Assembly (NCBI RefSeq): GCF_014284305.1
Contig: NZ_JACOFW010000013.1
Coordinates: forward strand, 1 to 64,000
Reading direction: 5' to 3'
DNA: 64,000 nucleotides
Source of the DNA: Affinundibacterium seohonense
Lineage (GTDB): Bacteria > Pseudomonadota > Gammaproteobacteria > Burkholderiales > Burkholderiaceae_D
A program made the position numbers and the translations under genes. This document shows positions 17,146 to 28,149 of the stretch, piece after piece. Below the pieces are notes generated by a model. The model was not told the DNA's origin and made no database searches. It was given only the letters and a program-made list of their open reading frames with translations. Numbering within the stretch: position 1 is the first letter of the stretch; the number at the start of each line of letters is the position of its first letter.

Positions 17146-17532
17146 CTATGACGGAGTCATCGGCGTACATAGTTCCACCAAAAATCCATTGATATCAGCT
17201 ACATACGCCACCGTTTGCCCCCAAGGCATTTGTTCTGGTTCTTGAATCATGACAGCACCTGCATCCAAAGCGTGTTGCATGGCGGTTGCGACATTTTCAG
17301 TTACTAATGCGATTTCAAAACACGGCGTTTTGGGATCAGGTGTTTGCGTTGTTTTGCCGATTTGCTTTAGCAGTGAATAAGAGCAAAATGAAAGGCAAGT
17401 CTCACCCGTTTCCAGTTCCCCCCAATCTCCACCTTCGTGCAGAAATCGAGCTTGAAAACCAAATGCCGCTTGATAAAATGCCAGCGTCTTCGGCACATCG
17501 TGTACATATAAAATGGTGTAGCCTAATTTCAT
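17146..17532 (-). CDS. VOC family protein (glyoxalase/bleomycin-resistance fold)
   Basis: A 128-residue single-domain VOC protein: MKLGYTILYVHDVPKTLAFY at the start with the usual beta-strand then YHVxD-type pattern, GETCLSFCSY, and EPEQMPWGQTVAYVADINGFLVEL at the end. The ATG at 17532 is the family start; a longer frame to 17607 adds an unrelated leader. Such proteins bind metals and act in glyoxalase, dioxygenase or antibiotic-binding roles; the substrate is not predictable. It is convergent with the AraC-type gene and lies within the cargo between the two valS tails. Confidence 0.85.
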   Translation of the reverse strand: MKLGYTILYVHDVPKTLAFYQAAFGFQARFLHEGGDWGELETGETCLSFCSYSLLKQIGKTTQTPDPKTPCFEIALVTENVATAMQHALDAGAVMIQEPEQMPWGQTVAYVADINGFLVELCTPMTPS

Positions 17533-17754
17533 CGCGATTCTCCGTATCGTTAATTGAACAAGGAAGATACGATATTGATCTCTAGCCGTCTTGAAGAAAT
17601 CCGACAAATTGTAAATGCGCGTAAGACACTAATTTTGCCATCGCGGAATTGCTTATCGTCGCAAATGATATTTTTACTTTTTTTTCATCTTAATCGACCG
17701 TTATGCGTGGGTACGAAGAGGCTGGGTCCACCCCACATTCAATCTCCAAAAACA

Positions 17755-17786
17755 AAAAAGCGCTTCGAAACCTCGAAGCGCTTTTT
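17755..17786 (-). terminator. valS intrinsic terminator
   Basis: AAAAAGCGCTTCGA (17755-17768), four-base loop, TCGAAGCGCTTTTT (17773-17786): a perfect 14-base stem with A/T tracts on both sides, 28 bases after the valS stop. It can work in both directions. Confidence 0.9.
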
Positions 17787-17814
17787 GCATTTACAGCCCA
17801 ATCAAAAAACCAAA

Positions 17815-20634
17815 TCACCCCAACTTAGCAAAAGACTCCTGCATCTTGCTCAAAGTCGCAGAGAAGCCCGCTACGCGTTCTTTCTCTTGTTCGACAACCG
17901 CTGCAGGCGCACGTGCCACAAAACTTTCGTTGCTGAGTTTGGCTTGTGCTTTATTGATTTCGGCTTCGAGTTTTGCCATTTCTTTCGAGAGGCGTTCGCG
18001 TTCTGCGGCGACGTCGATTTCTACTTTTAACATCAGCTTGGTTTCACCGACGATGGAGACGGGTGCTGGTGAGTCGGGTAAAACATCGACAATCTGCACT
18101 TCAGACAATTTCGCCAAGGCTGCCATGTAAGGTGCGTAGCTTTCCATGCGGGCTTTGTCGGCAGCGTTCGCTGGTTGCAATAACAGTGGTACGCGGACTG
18201 CTGGTGATAATTGCATTTCACCGCGCAAGTTACGGCATGCATCGATGGCGGCTTTGAGGCCTGTCATCCAGTGTTCTGCTGCTTCGTCTATCGCTTCTGC
18301 ATTTACCAATGGGTAGGCTTGCATCATGATGGAATCGCCCGCTGGGTTCAGCGTTTTGCCTGCCAATGGTGCTACTGTTTGCCACAAGGCTTCTGTGACG
18401 AAAGGAATGACTGGGTGTGCCATGCGCAGCGTGACTTCTAACACGCGTAACAAAGTACGACGCGTTGCACGTTGCTGCGCTGGCGTACCTTGTTGTACTT
18501 GCACCTTTGCTACTTCCAAATACCAATCGCAGTATTCATCCCAAACGAATTTGTAGATGGCGGAGGCGATATTGTCGAAGCGGTAGTCGGCAAAGCCTTT
18601 TTCTAGCTCTGCTTCTGTACGTTGCAAAGTGGAGATGATCCATTTGTCAGCTTGTGAATAATCGAGATCATTGTCTGTTGCTGTACCTGTGAAACCGCAA
18701 TCCTGACCTTCGGTGTTCATCAATACAAAGCGCGTCGCATTCCACAATTTGTTGCAGAAATTACGATAGCCATCGCAGCGACCTAAGTCGAAATTGATGT
18801 TGCGACCTAAGGATGCATAGCTCGCCATTGTGAAGCGCAAAGCATCTGTACCGTAAGCAGGAATGCCATCAGCGAATTCTTTGCGCGTGGCTTTGTCGAT
18901 GCTCGCCGCTTGTTTTGGGTTCATCAAGCCGACAGTGCGTTTTGCCGCGAGTTCGTCAACCGTGATACCGTCGATCAAGTCGATAGGATCAAGTGTATTG
19001 CCTTTGGATTTGGACATTTTTTGGCCGCTAGAATCGCGCACCAAGCCGTGTACATAGACGGTATGGAATGGCACTTTGCCAGTGAAGTGCGCGGTCATCA
19101 TGACCATACGCGCTACCCAGAAGAAGATGATATCAAAGCCAGTGACCAATACAGAGGATGGCAAGAACAGTTTGCTATCAACCGTCAACTCCGGCCAGCC
19201 CATGGTGGAGAATGGAACCAAGGCAGAAGAGAACCAAGTATCGAGCACGTCATTGTCGCGGTTCAATGCGCCTGTGTAACCAGCCGCTGCTGCTTTTGCT
19301 TTGGCTTCGGCTTCATCGCGTGCAACGAAGATTTCACCATTGTCGCCATACCATGCTGGGATTTGATGACCCCACCACAATTGGCGTGAGATACACCAAT
19401 CTTGAATATTGTTCAGCCATTGGTTGTATGTCGTGCTCCAGTTTTCTGGTACGAATTTCACTTCACCATTCGCCACTTTTTCTAGTGCGACTTCGGCAAT
19501 CGATTTGCCTGGGAAGTGGGTGCCCTCTGGCGCAGCTTTGCTCATCGCCATGAACCATTGATCGGTCAACATCGGTTCGATGACGACGTTAGTACGGTCG
19601 CCACGTGGCACCATCAATTTGTGTGGCTTTACAGACTCGAGCAAACCTTGTGCATCGAGGTCAGCGACCATTTGTTTACGTGCTACGAATCTATCCATGC
19701 CTTGGTAAACAGCTGGGCCGTTTTCATTGATCTTGGCATCTAAAGTTAAGATGCTGATCAATGCCAAATTGTGACGTTGGCCAACTGCGTAATCGTTGAA
19801 ATCATGTGCTGGTGTAATCTTCACGCAGCCTGTACCGAACTCTTTGTCGACATAGCTATCGGCGATGACGGGAATTTCACGATCCGTCAAAGGCAATTTG
19901 AGCATCTTGCCAACGAAAGCGGTGTAGCGTTCGTCAGTTGGATCTACCGCAACGGCGACGTCACCGAGCAATGTTTCTGGGCGTGTGGTTGCTACTGTGA
20001 GGTGGCCGCTTCCATCCGCGAATGGATAGCGGATATGCCACATTGAGCCGTCTTCTTCTTCCGATACGACTTCCAAATCAGATACGGCGGTGCCCAATAC
20101 TGGGTCCCAGTTCACCAAACGTTTGCCGCGATAGATCAAACCTTGTTCTACTAAACGGACGAAGACTTCGGTAACCACTTTGGAGCGTTCTGCATCCATT
20201 GTGAAGTATTCACGATTCCAATCAGCAGAAGCACCCATACGGCGCATTTGGCCAGTGATGGTGGAGCCGGATTTTTCTTTCCACTCCCAGACTTTTTCTA
20301 AGAACTTTTCACGGCCTAAATCGTGGCGAGAAATCTTTTGTGCATCGAGCTGGCGTTCCACCACGATTTGCGTTGCGATACCAGCGTGATCCGTGCCTGG
20401 TACCCATGCCGTGTTATGGCCACGCATACGGTAGTAACGTGTCAAACCATCCATAATCGTTTGGTTGAAGGCATGACCCATGTGCAAAGTGCCAGTGACG
20501 TTGGGTGGTGGCAGTTGAATACTGAACGATGGTTTGGACTCATCGGTCGTGGCGGTGAAGTATCCGCGCTTTTCCCATTCGGTGCGCCAAAACGATTCAA
20601 TATTGGCGGGTTCAAAAGATTTGGCTAATTCCAT
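17815..20634 (-). CDS. valS: Valine-tRNA ligase
   Basis: Charges tRNA-Val with valine and edits misactivated threonine; cytoplasmic class I synthetase. The 939-residue length is normal. The HIGH-type signature is [13 protein letters not shown] (near residue 45), the KMSKS loop is QKMSKSKGN (near residue 550), and the C-terminus (about 870-939) is the coiled-coil tRNA-binding arm with [20 protein letters not shown]. The start at 20634 gives [13 protein letters not shown], the usual N-terminus. Its last 80 codons and terminator exist as a diverged second copy 1.7 kb downstream, so this tail may come from a recombination event. Confidence 0.98.
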   Translation of the reverse strand: MELAKSFEPANIESFWRTEWEKRGYFTATTDESKPSFSIQLPPPNVTGTLHMGHAFNQTIMDGLTRYYRMRGHNTAWVPGTDHAGIATQIVVERQLDAQKISRHDLGREKFLEKVWEWKEKSGSTITGQMRRMGASADWNREYFTMDAERSKVVTEVFVRLVEQGLIYRGKRLVNWDPVLGTAVSDLEVVSEEEDGSMWHIRYPFADGSGHLTVATTRPETLLGDVAVAVDPTDERYTAFVGKMLKLPLTDREIPVIADSYVDKEFGTGCVKITPAHDFNDYAVGQRHNLALISILTLDAKINENGPAVYQGMDRFVARKQMVADLDAQGLLESVKPHKLMVPRGDRTNVVIEPMLTDQWFMAMSKAAPEGTHFPGKSIAEVALEKVANGEVKFVPENWSTTYNQWLNNIQDWCISRQLWWGHQIPAWYGDNGEIFVARDEAEAKAKAAAAGYTGALNRDNDVLDTWFSSALVPFSTMGWPELTVDSKLFLPSSVLVTGFDIIFFWVARMVMMTAHFTGKVPFHTVYVHGLVRDSSGQKMSKSKGNTLDPIDLIDGITVDELAAKRTVGLMNPKQAASIDKATRKEFADGIPAYGTDALRFTMASYASLGRNINFDLGRCDGYRNFCNKLWNATRFVLMNTEGQDCGFTGTATDNDLDYSQADKWIISTLQRTEAELEKGFADYRFDNIASAIYKFVWDEYCDWYLEVAKVQVQQGTPAQQRATRRTLLRVLEVTLRMAHPVIPFVTEALWQTVAPLAGKTLNPAGDSIMMQAYPLVNAEAIDEAAEHWMTGLKAAIDACRNLRGEMQLSPAVRVPLLLQPANAADKARMESYAPYMAALAKLSEVQIVDVLPDSPAPVSIVGETKLMLKVEIDVAAERERLSKEMAKLEAEINKAQAKLSNESFVARAPAAVVEQEKERVAGFSATLSKMQESFAKLG

Positions 20635-21107
20635 GATGTGTATACAAACTTTAAGTTAGTGAGAACCCATGCAGAATTGATCTTGCGTAAGTTCGATAAG
20701 TTGATTGGCGAAACCTTTGATTATAAATGAGTGCGATGTATTACTTAAAATATTCAAGGTGTTTTTTCTCATTTGGTGCTATGTGGATCGTTAAATGATG
20801 CGTTTGTGCTTGATGTTCGTTCAGAATGATGACACACGTGGTGCTGTGTATGGCACTGAAGTTCGCTTCGTCGATGGCTTCAAAATTAAGTAATGTTTTT
20901 ATAAAAAAAGAGCTTTAATTGTTTGTGACGAGTGAGAATCTGTTGATTCTGTAGCTTATTTGGACGTGATGCAAAAAAAAGCAAAGATGCTTTTAGGAAA
21001 GTGCTAGCATATCTAAGTCTGCACAAAACAAAGAAAAAAGAAGCGCAAGGCACCGGATCTTGGTAACAAGCAGTCAGGCGAGGCAATGTGAACTAGGTGA
21101 TGAATAC
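20635..21107. other. Divergent gap between valS and the GGDEF gene
   Basis: No gene or repeat is supported. Promoters for valS (minus) and the diguanylate cyclase (plus) must lie here. An AGGTGA ribosome-binding site just before 21108 supports the chosen start of the plus-strand gene. Confidence 0.4.
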
Positions 21108-23252
21108 ATGAGACACTTTTTATATCGATCTGCTCTACCAAGCGTTGAGAAATTGAGTGTTTATGATGATGGAAAATTCTACTTTTTGTTGCAAAAAATT
21201 GTATTGCTAGTACTTTTAAGTCTCTCTTTCCCCAGCCTGGCAGATGACAAGTTGATCATGTCCCAGCTAGATGCGATTCAATCTCTTTCCGATAGAAATA
21301 ACGAAGAAGGCTTACAACAACTTCTTGAGTTCAAAAAGAATTTACCCGCGGATACGTCACCAGCAATCCGATTAGAAGTGTTGTCGGTGTTAGGTGGCTT
21401 GTATTTTGATGCAGGTAACCGAAAACTTAGCACGCAAACGCTGGAAGAATTTGATCAGCTCGCTAAGCAAATGCAAGATCAGGATGCCTTGCTGTATCTG
21501 GAAATATTTGAAACCTATAGTATTTTCGAAAAATCAGGTTATGCCGTCGCGGTGGCTCACCTCGAAAAATTAGGTAATGCCGTTGCGACATCGAAAAATA
21601 CGAATGTGCAATTTCGATATCTTGCGACTTTGGGCGCGTTCTATAGCAGTAATCTCAAATTTGACCTTGCATTGAAGCAGTACTTGGATATGCTCAAATT
21701 ATCCGAGCAATTGCCTCGTCGGCAATTGCAAGCAAAGATGGCGACATGGAGTCAAATATCTGGTCTTTATTTGCAAATGAAAGATCCGCAAAAAGCACTG
21801 TCAGCGACCACTGAGGCTTTGGCAATTTCTTCTGCGAGCTTGGCACCAAAATCCTTCATCGATATCTCTGTATCACGAGGTGTTGCACTCAGCACCTTAA
21901 AGCGGAATGACGAGGCATTGAAGGAGTATGAAAACGCATTAAAAACTGCCAAAGTGGAGAAATTACCTTATTGGGCAGCATTGGCGCTGTTTAATATAGC
22001 AGATCAATATTTGATAAAAAAGGACTATAAGCGTGCCGAGTCCTATGCTCGTGAAGCGATGGCAAGATCCGAAGGATTGGAAGACCAGTGGGGCATCGCC
22101 AGTGCGCGTGTCAACTTGGGTTTAGCCTTGGGTTATCAGGGTAAACTCAAACAAGGCGGTGATCTGGTCAAAGAAAGTATCGCCTTCTTTGAAAAGGCAA
22201 ACGCCAAATCGGATGTGGAAACCATCATAGGCGAACTATCGCAGATGTATGAAGCGGCTGGTTTGTACAAAGAAGCACTAGAGCAGGTGCGGGCACAACA
22301 AAAATTGAGCGATGAAATTTTTCAGTCAGATCGCGCTAAGTCAGTTGCTGCTTTGCAGGAAGGATTTGATGCGGAGCAGAGAAAACGTCAGATTGAAATT
22401 TTAGCCAAAGACAATGCACTCAAAGATGCCGATATCAAAAATCACCGCTTGCAGCAAATGGTGGCTTTATTGGCGTCGCTTGTCGGGGTATTAGCTGGAT
22501 GTTTTATCTATACCCAGTACCGCCGCAGCAAAAAACTCAACGAGCAATTGAAGGAAGTGAATCTACAATTAGAGTTTCATGCTATTCGCGATGCGTTGAC
22601 AGGGCTGCACAATCGACGTTCATTCATCAGTCTGATGGCCAATCGAAATCAACGGGTAGAAACCGAGCGGCGTGAGGGTAGTTATCGTAATCCTGATTGT
22701 ATGATTTTGATGGATATCGATCACTTCAAAAATATCAATGACACCTGGGGGCACGCCGTCGGTGACGTTGTCTTAAAAGAAGTTGCTGCCCGTCTAAAGG
22801 CCGTGGTGCGTGATGACGACATGGTGATGCGCTGGGGTGGTGAAGAATTCTTGATTTACTCGCCAAAATCCAACCCCGAACAAATTACTAGTCTGGTTGA
22901 TCGGGTGTTGCGTACCATTGGTGACACTGCGTTTGCTCATGGTAACTTGGCAATTCCAGTGACAGTCACTGCAGGGTTTATTGCGGTGCCTTTTTCTGAT
23001 GTTCCTGAAGAGTTCTGTGATTGGGAGCGTGCCTTGCAAATCGCGGATATGGCGCTTTATCTGGGAAAAACACATGGCAGAAATCGTGCCTATGGCCTAT
23101 CTCGTTTATTAGTTCCGCATGAGTTGGCGCTTCCTATTTTGACGCATGATCTGGCTGAGGCCATCACGCAAAATATGGTGGAAATGATCGAGGTACTGGG
23201 ACCGGAACAAGCACATCCTCATCAATCAACGCCACTGAGTGAATTGAAATAA
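21108..23252 (+). CDS. TPR-containing diguanylate cyclase (GGDEF)
   Basis: The 714-residue protein should make cyclic di-GMP. It has an N-terminal hydrophobic export segment (about residues 30-48, IVLLVLLSLSFPSLAD), a periplasmic region of tetratricopeptide-like helices (about 50-430), a membrane helix (about 460-480, MVALLASLVGVLAGCFIY), and a C-terminal GGDEF domain (about 500-670). Active-site sequence is GGEEF, and RDDD five residues before it fits the RxxD inhibitory site. DALTGLHNRRSF begins the domain. The ATG at 21108 is preferred over a TTG at 21060 because of its AGGTGA site. The signal sensed by the TPR part is unknown. Confidence 0.9.
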   Translation: MRHFLYRSALPSVEKLSVYDDGKFYFLLQKIVLLVLLSLSFPSLADDKLIMSQLDAIQSLSDRNNEEGLQQLLEFKKNLPADTSPAIRLEVLSVLGGLYFDAGNRKLSTQTLEEFDQLAKQMQDQDALLYLEIFETYSIFEKSGYAVAVAHLEKLGNAVATSKNTNVQFRYLATLGAFYSSNLKFDLALKQYLDMLKLSEQLPRRQLQAKMATWSQISGLYLQMKDPQKALSATTEALAISSASLAPKSFIDISVSRGVALSTLKRNDEALKEYENALKTAKVEKLPYWAALALFNIADQYLIKKDYKRAESYAREAMARSEGLEDQWGIASARVNLGLALGYQGKLKQGGDLVKESIAFFEKANAKSDVETIIGELSQMYEAAGLYKEALEQVRAQQKLSDEIFQSDRAKSVAALQEGFDAEQRKRQIEILAKDNALKDADIKNHRLQQMVALLASLVGVLAGCFIYTQYRRSKKLNEQLKEVNLQLEFHAIRDALTGLHNRRSFISLMANRNQRVETERREGSYRNPDCMILMDIDHFKNINDTWGHAVGDVVLKEVAARLKAVVRDDDMVMRWGGEEFLIYSPKSNPEQITSLVDRVLRTIGDTAFAHGNLAIPVTVTAGFIAVPFSDVPEEFCDWERALQIADMALYLGKTHGRNRAYGLSRLLVPHELALPILTHDLAEAITQNMVEMIEVLGPEQAHPHQSTPLSELK

Positions 23253-23260
23253 AAGCTTAT

Positions 23261-23290
23261 TTGTCGTTTTATTTAAAACACGGCTATAAT
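23261..23290 (+). promoter_or_regulatory. Promoter of the thi operon
   Basis: TTGTCG (23261-23266) and a perfect TATAAT (23285-23290) are separated by 18 bases, about 45 bases before the riboswitch aptamer. This places transcription start near 23297. Confidence 0.65.
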
Positions 23291-23335
23291 GCGCCGACAA
23301 TTTTTGTTATTGTAATTTTGTAGTTAATTTTAAAA

Positions 23336-23421
23336 ACGCTAGGGGTCCTGACAAGCTTGTATCTGTCGGGTGAGAAATACCCTTGAACCTGATCTGGATA
23401 ATGCCAGCGAAGGGAAGCAGC
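23336..23421 (+). promoter_or_regulatory. TPP riboswitch (THI element)
   Basis: The conserved aptamer pieces are present in order: AGGGGTCC at the start, GGGTGAGAAATACCC (23378-23392), and then TTGAACCTGATCTGGATAAT and GCCAGCGAAGGGAAG. These match the TPP-binding core of thiamine pyrophosphate riboswitches. It precedes thiC by about 95 bases and should reduce expression of the operon when TPP is plentiful. Confidence 0.95.
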
Positions 23422-23464
23422 CAAAGCCGTGATGCCACCTCAGTTAGGGTGTGCTGTCGCCTAA

Positions 23465-25429
<1,965 letters not shown>

Positions 25430-25437
25430 GTGCAGCG

Positions 25438-25638
25438 ATGGAAATTCAACTCAATGGTGAGCTACGTTCTTTGCCGCCTGAAACCGATTTGCATAGTTTG
25501 ATTGCGGAACTGCAGTTAGGCAATCAAGCAATTGCGGTCGCTGTCAATCGTCAAGTGATACGCCGTACGCAGTGGCAGCAACACATGCTTCAGGCGGGCG
25601 ATCAGGTTGATGTGGTGCGGGCGATCGGTGGTGGATGA
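25438..25638 (+). CDS. thiS: Thiamine biosynthesis sulfur carrier protein
   Basis: A 66-residue ubiquitin-like protein ending in the required Gly-Gly (VDVVRAIGGG), whose C-terminus is adenylated and then thiocarboxylated to donate sulfur for thiazole formation. It begins MEIQLNGE, starts 8 bases after thiC and is in the usual thiC-thiS-thiG order. No thiF adenylyltransferase gene is in this window, so activation must be done by an enzyme encoded elsewhere. Confidence 0.95.
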   Translation: MEIQLNGELRSLPPETDLHSLIAELQLGNQAIAVAVNRQVIRRTQWQQHMLQAGDQVDVVRAIGGG

Positions 25639-25652
25639 ATTTTAAATATTTC

Positions 25653-25719
25653 GCCGCAGAGGCGCAGAGTACGCAGAGTTTTTCAATGATTTGCTCTGCG
25701 ATCTCTGCGCCTCTGCGGC
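25653..25719. repeat. 26-base inverted repeat between thiS and thiG
   Basis: Arms at 25653-25678 (starting GCCGCAGAGGCGCAGAG) and 25694-25719 are complementary at 24 of 26 positions, with a 15-base loop. It lies inside the operon where only a short spacer is usual and forms a strong RNA hairpin. Sequences of this type (repeated CGCAGAG units) occur as dispersed intergenic repeats in many Proteobacteria, from memory. Confidence 0.75.
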
Positions 25720-25764
25720 TCAAGACTTTGACTGCGATTCTTTTGAAAAACACGGAAGAAAAAA

Positions 25765-26562
25765 ATGACAACACAAACAAAACCAAACAGCCTGACCATA
25801 GCAGGCAAGACCTATAACTCGCGTCTCTTAGTCGGTAGTGGCAAATATAAAGACCTAGACCAAACCAAACTGGCTACCGAAGCCAGCGGTGCAGAAATTA
25901 TCACCGTCGCCATCCGGCGTGTGAACATAGGTCAAGATCCCAACGCACCGAGTTTGCTTGACGTGGTACCGATGTCCAAATATACAATCTTGCCCAACAC
26001 AGCGGGTTGCTACAACGCCAAAGACGCGATTTACACCTTGCAATTAGGCCGCGAATTACTTGGGGGGCACAAATTGTGCAAGCTTGAAGTTTTGGGTGAC
26101 GAAAAAACATTGTTCCCCAATATGCCCGAGACTTTGGAGGCCGCCAAAGTCTTGGTCAAAGATGGCTTTGATGTGATGGTGTATTGCAGCGATGATCCGA
26201 TTCAGGCTCGTATGTTGGAAGACATAGGCTGTGTCGCCGTAATGCCGCTCGCATCTTTGATTGGTTCTGGCATGGGAATTTTGAATCCGTGGAATCTTTC
26301 GCTCATTATTGAGCAAGCGAATGTGCCTATCATTGTTGATGCAGGCGTTGGCACCGCTTCGGATGCAGCGATCGCGATGGAACTTGGTTGCGATGGTGTT
26401 TTGATGAATACTGCAATCGCTGATGCACGCGACCCAATCCGTATGGCACGAGCAATGAGCTTAGCCGTTGAGGCAGGACGTGAAGCATTTTTGGCAGGGC
26501 GGATTCCTAAAAAATTTGCAGCGTCGCCTTCATCACCGATTGCAGGACGTGTGACCGAATGA
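25765..26562 (+). CDS. thiG: Thiazole synthase
   Basis: Builds the thiazole phosphate ring from deoxyxylulose phosphate, dehydroglycine and ThiS thiocarboxylate. The 265-residue TIM-barrel protein shows [13 protein letters not shown] near the start, the Schiff-base lysine region [15 protein letters not shown] (near residue 110), and the phosphate-binding end [20 protein letters not shown]. The ATG follows GGAAGAAAAA. Its stop overlaps the thiD start by four bases. The dehydroglycine source is unclear because neither thiO nor thiH is next to it. Confidence 0.97.
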   Translation: MTTQTKPNSLTIAGKTYNSRLLVGSGKYKDLDQTKLATEASGAEIITVAIRRVNIGQDPNAPSLLDVVPMSKYTILPNTAGCYNAKDAIYTLQLGRELLGGHKLCKLEVLGDEKTLFPNMPETLEAAKVLVKDGFDVMVYCSDDPIQARMLEDIGCVAVMPLASLIGSGMGILNPWNLSLIIEQANVPIIVDAGVGTASDAAIAMELGCDGVLMNTAIADARDPIRMARAMSLAVEAGREAFLAGRIPKKFAASPSSPIAGRVTE

Positions 26563-27392
26563 ACGAACGTCATCAACGCCCCTGTGTACTAGTCTTCGCG
26601 GGACATGATCCCAGTGGCGGTGCTGGCATACAAGCCGACATTGAAGCGATTGCAGCGCAGGGCGCGCATGCAGTGCCTATCATCACGGCGCTGACGGTGC
26701 AAGACAATAATCGGGTGCATGCGGTTTATCCGGTGTCGACAACAATTTTGCGTGAGCAATTTGATGCTGTGTTCGCGCAGTTACCGATTGCGGCGATAAA
26801 ATTGGGCATCGTTGGCTCCTACGACAATGCCATCTTGATTGCCGACTGTATTTCCAAAATACGGCAAAGGCAACCTGATCTTTGTGTGGTGCTAGATCCT
26901 GTTCTCGCCAGTGGGCATGGTGATGCTTTGTCGGTTCAAGATCCTTTGTACGCGTTGCGGCCGGTGTTGGCTTGTGCGACTTTGCTTACACCTAATTTGC
27001 CAGAATTAGCGCGCTTAGTCCCTAATGAGGCTAGTGATAGCAATGAGTATCAGAGAGCCGAAACCCTGTGCCATCAATTTTCGTGCGATGTGCTACTAAA
27101 AGGTGGTCACGCCCATGGCGATGTGGTCAGCAATCATTGGTTCCAGAGGCAGTTTGCACCAACATTATCTATTCAGAAAACGAGTTGGCATTGGCCACGC
27201 TTAGATGGTGAATTTCACGGAAGTGGTTGTACCTTAGCAGCGGCGATTGCAGGACGATTCGCTCTCGGTCATAATGCGCCGCACGCTTTATCACTCGCGC
27301 AAGATTATGTACAACAGTGCTTGCGGAAAGCGTATGCGATTGCACCCGGGCAAGCGATTCCCTCTCGATCATTATTTCAAGGAGCAGTATGA
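26559..27392 (+). CDS. thiD: Hydroxymethylpyrimidine/phosphomethylpyrimidine kinase
   Basis: Phosphorylates HMP and HMP phosphate to HMP pyrophosphate. The 277-residue ribokinase-fold protein has [20 protein letters not shown] at residues 15-34, ITALTVQDN, the [12 protein letters not shown] segment and the ATP/anion-hole motif [16 protein letters not shown] near residue 217. ATG overlaps the thiG stop (ATGA), and its own stop overlaps the thiE start, indicating tight translational coupling. Confidence 0.95.
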   Translation: MNERHQRPCVLVFAGHDPSGGAGIQADIEAIAAQGAHAVPIITALTVQDNNRVHAVYPVSTTILREQFDAVFAQLPIAAIKLGIVGSYDNAILIADCISKIRQRQPDLCVVLDPVLASGHGDALSVQDPLYALRPVLACATLLTPNLPELARLVPNEASDSNEYQRAETLCHQFSCDVLLKGGHAHGDVVSNHWFQRQFAPTLSIQKTSWHWPRLDGEFHGSGCTLAAAIAGRFALGHNAPHALSLAQDYVQQCLRKAYAIAPGQAIPSRSLFQGAV

Positions 27393-28027
27393 GGTCTGGT
27401 AAAAATTGGCAGCAAACTTTATGCGGCTTGTATTTGGTCACGCCAGATTGGAATGATACTGGGCGGTTATTGGAGGTGACAGAGGAGGCATTAGCCGCTG
27501 GAGTAAGCCTGCTGCAATACCGACACAAAACCGCGCAAATAGAATTGCGCTATGCACAAGCCAGCGCCTTGCAAAGTCTATGTCAGAAGTATGCAGTGCC
27601 TTTTATTGTGAATGATTTTGTGACTTTGGCATTAGAGCTTAATGCCGATGGCGTGCACGTCGGTGGGCGGGATGTCTCCGTCGCGCAAGCCCGTTCATCG
27701 GTAGGGCCTGACAAAATTGTCGGTGCTTCTTGTTATGGCGATTTGAGTCTGGCGCATTTGGCTCAACTGCAAGGCGCCAGTTATATGGCATTTGGCGGAT
27801 TTTATCCTTCTGCAGTGAAGCAGTACTCTTTCACGACCTGTCCAAGTATTGTGGAAACCGCTAAAGTTGAATTAAGCCTGCCGCAAGTGGTGATTGGCGG
27901 CATGACGGTCGATTTGGCACGACCCTTAGTCGCTCGTGGAGCGGATATGGTGGCGGCAATCAGTAGTGTGTACAACGCAGCTAAGCCAGCACAAGTGGTG
28001 AAAGATTTCATTGCGCTGTTTCGATAG
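27389..28027 (+). CDS. thiE: Thiamine-phosphate synthase
   Basis: Joins HMP pyrophosphate and thiazole phosphate to make thiamine phosphate. The 212-residue TIM-barrel protein shows GLYLVTPD at the start, LLQYRHK (near 45), VNDFVTLALELNADGVHVGG (near 80) and VIGGMTVDLARPLVARGADM near the C-terminus. The ATG at 27389 overlaps the thiD stop by four bases and follows AAGGAGC. The last 17 codons plus 49 downstream bases are repeated with 79% identity after the following two-component system. Confidence 0.95.
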   Translation: MRSGKNWQQTLCGLYLVTPDWNDTGRLLEVTEEALAAGVSLLQYRHKTAQIELRYAQASALQSLCQKYAVPFIVNDFVTLALELNADGVHVGGRDVSVAQARSSVGPDKIVGASCYGDLSLAHLAQLQGASYMAFGGFYPSAVKQYSFTTCPSIVETAKVELSLPQVVIGGMTVDLARPLVARGADMVAAISSVYNAAKPAQVVKDFIALFR

Positions 28028-28076
28028 TTGACTATATCCAAGGCGATAGTTTGTCGTGTAAATTTCTAAAATATGT
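27977..28076 (+). repeat. Direct repeat, upstream copy (thiE 3' end and flank)
   Basis: One hundred bases covering the last 17 codons of thiE and 49 bases beyond. They align without gaps to 30320-30419 at 79 of 100 positions by hand count. The two copies are in the same orientation and 2343 bases apart, bracketing the two-component system. Confidence 0.85.
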
Positions 28077-28149
28077 ACATCAGCAATTGAATGAACTACG
28101 CGCCTTAAAATTAAAACAAATCCACCACATTCCATTCAAATCAGACCTC

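Noticed and set aside
13709-17532. The two VOC genes at 13709 and 17146 considered as a duplicated pair
   Set aside because: They belong to different branches (PhnB-like and single-domain glyoxalase-like) with no clear sequence similarity beyond the fold.
17554-18030. Long plus-strand frame over the valS 3' end and terminator
   Set aside because: It is antisense to valS and its terminator; the real coding strand is certain from ValS homology.
25635-25817. 60-codon frame spanning the thiS-thiG spacer
   Set aside because: It is a translation of the inverted repeat and runs into thiG in another frame.
28051-28149. N-terminal extension of the LytS kinase from a TTG at 28051
   Set aside because: It lies inside the duplicated thiE flank and its first residues simply translate that repeat; there is no ribosome-binding site.
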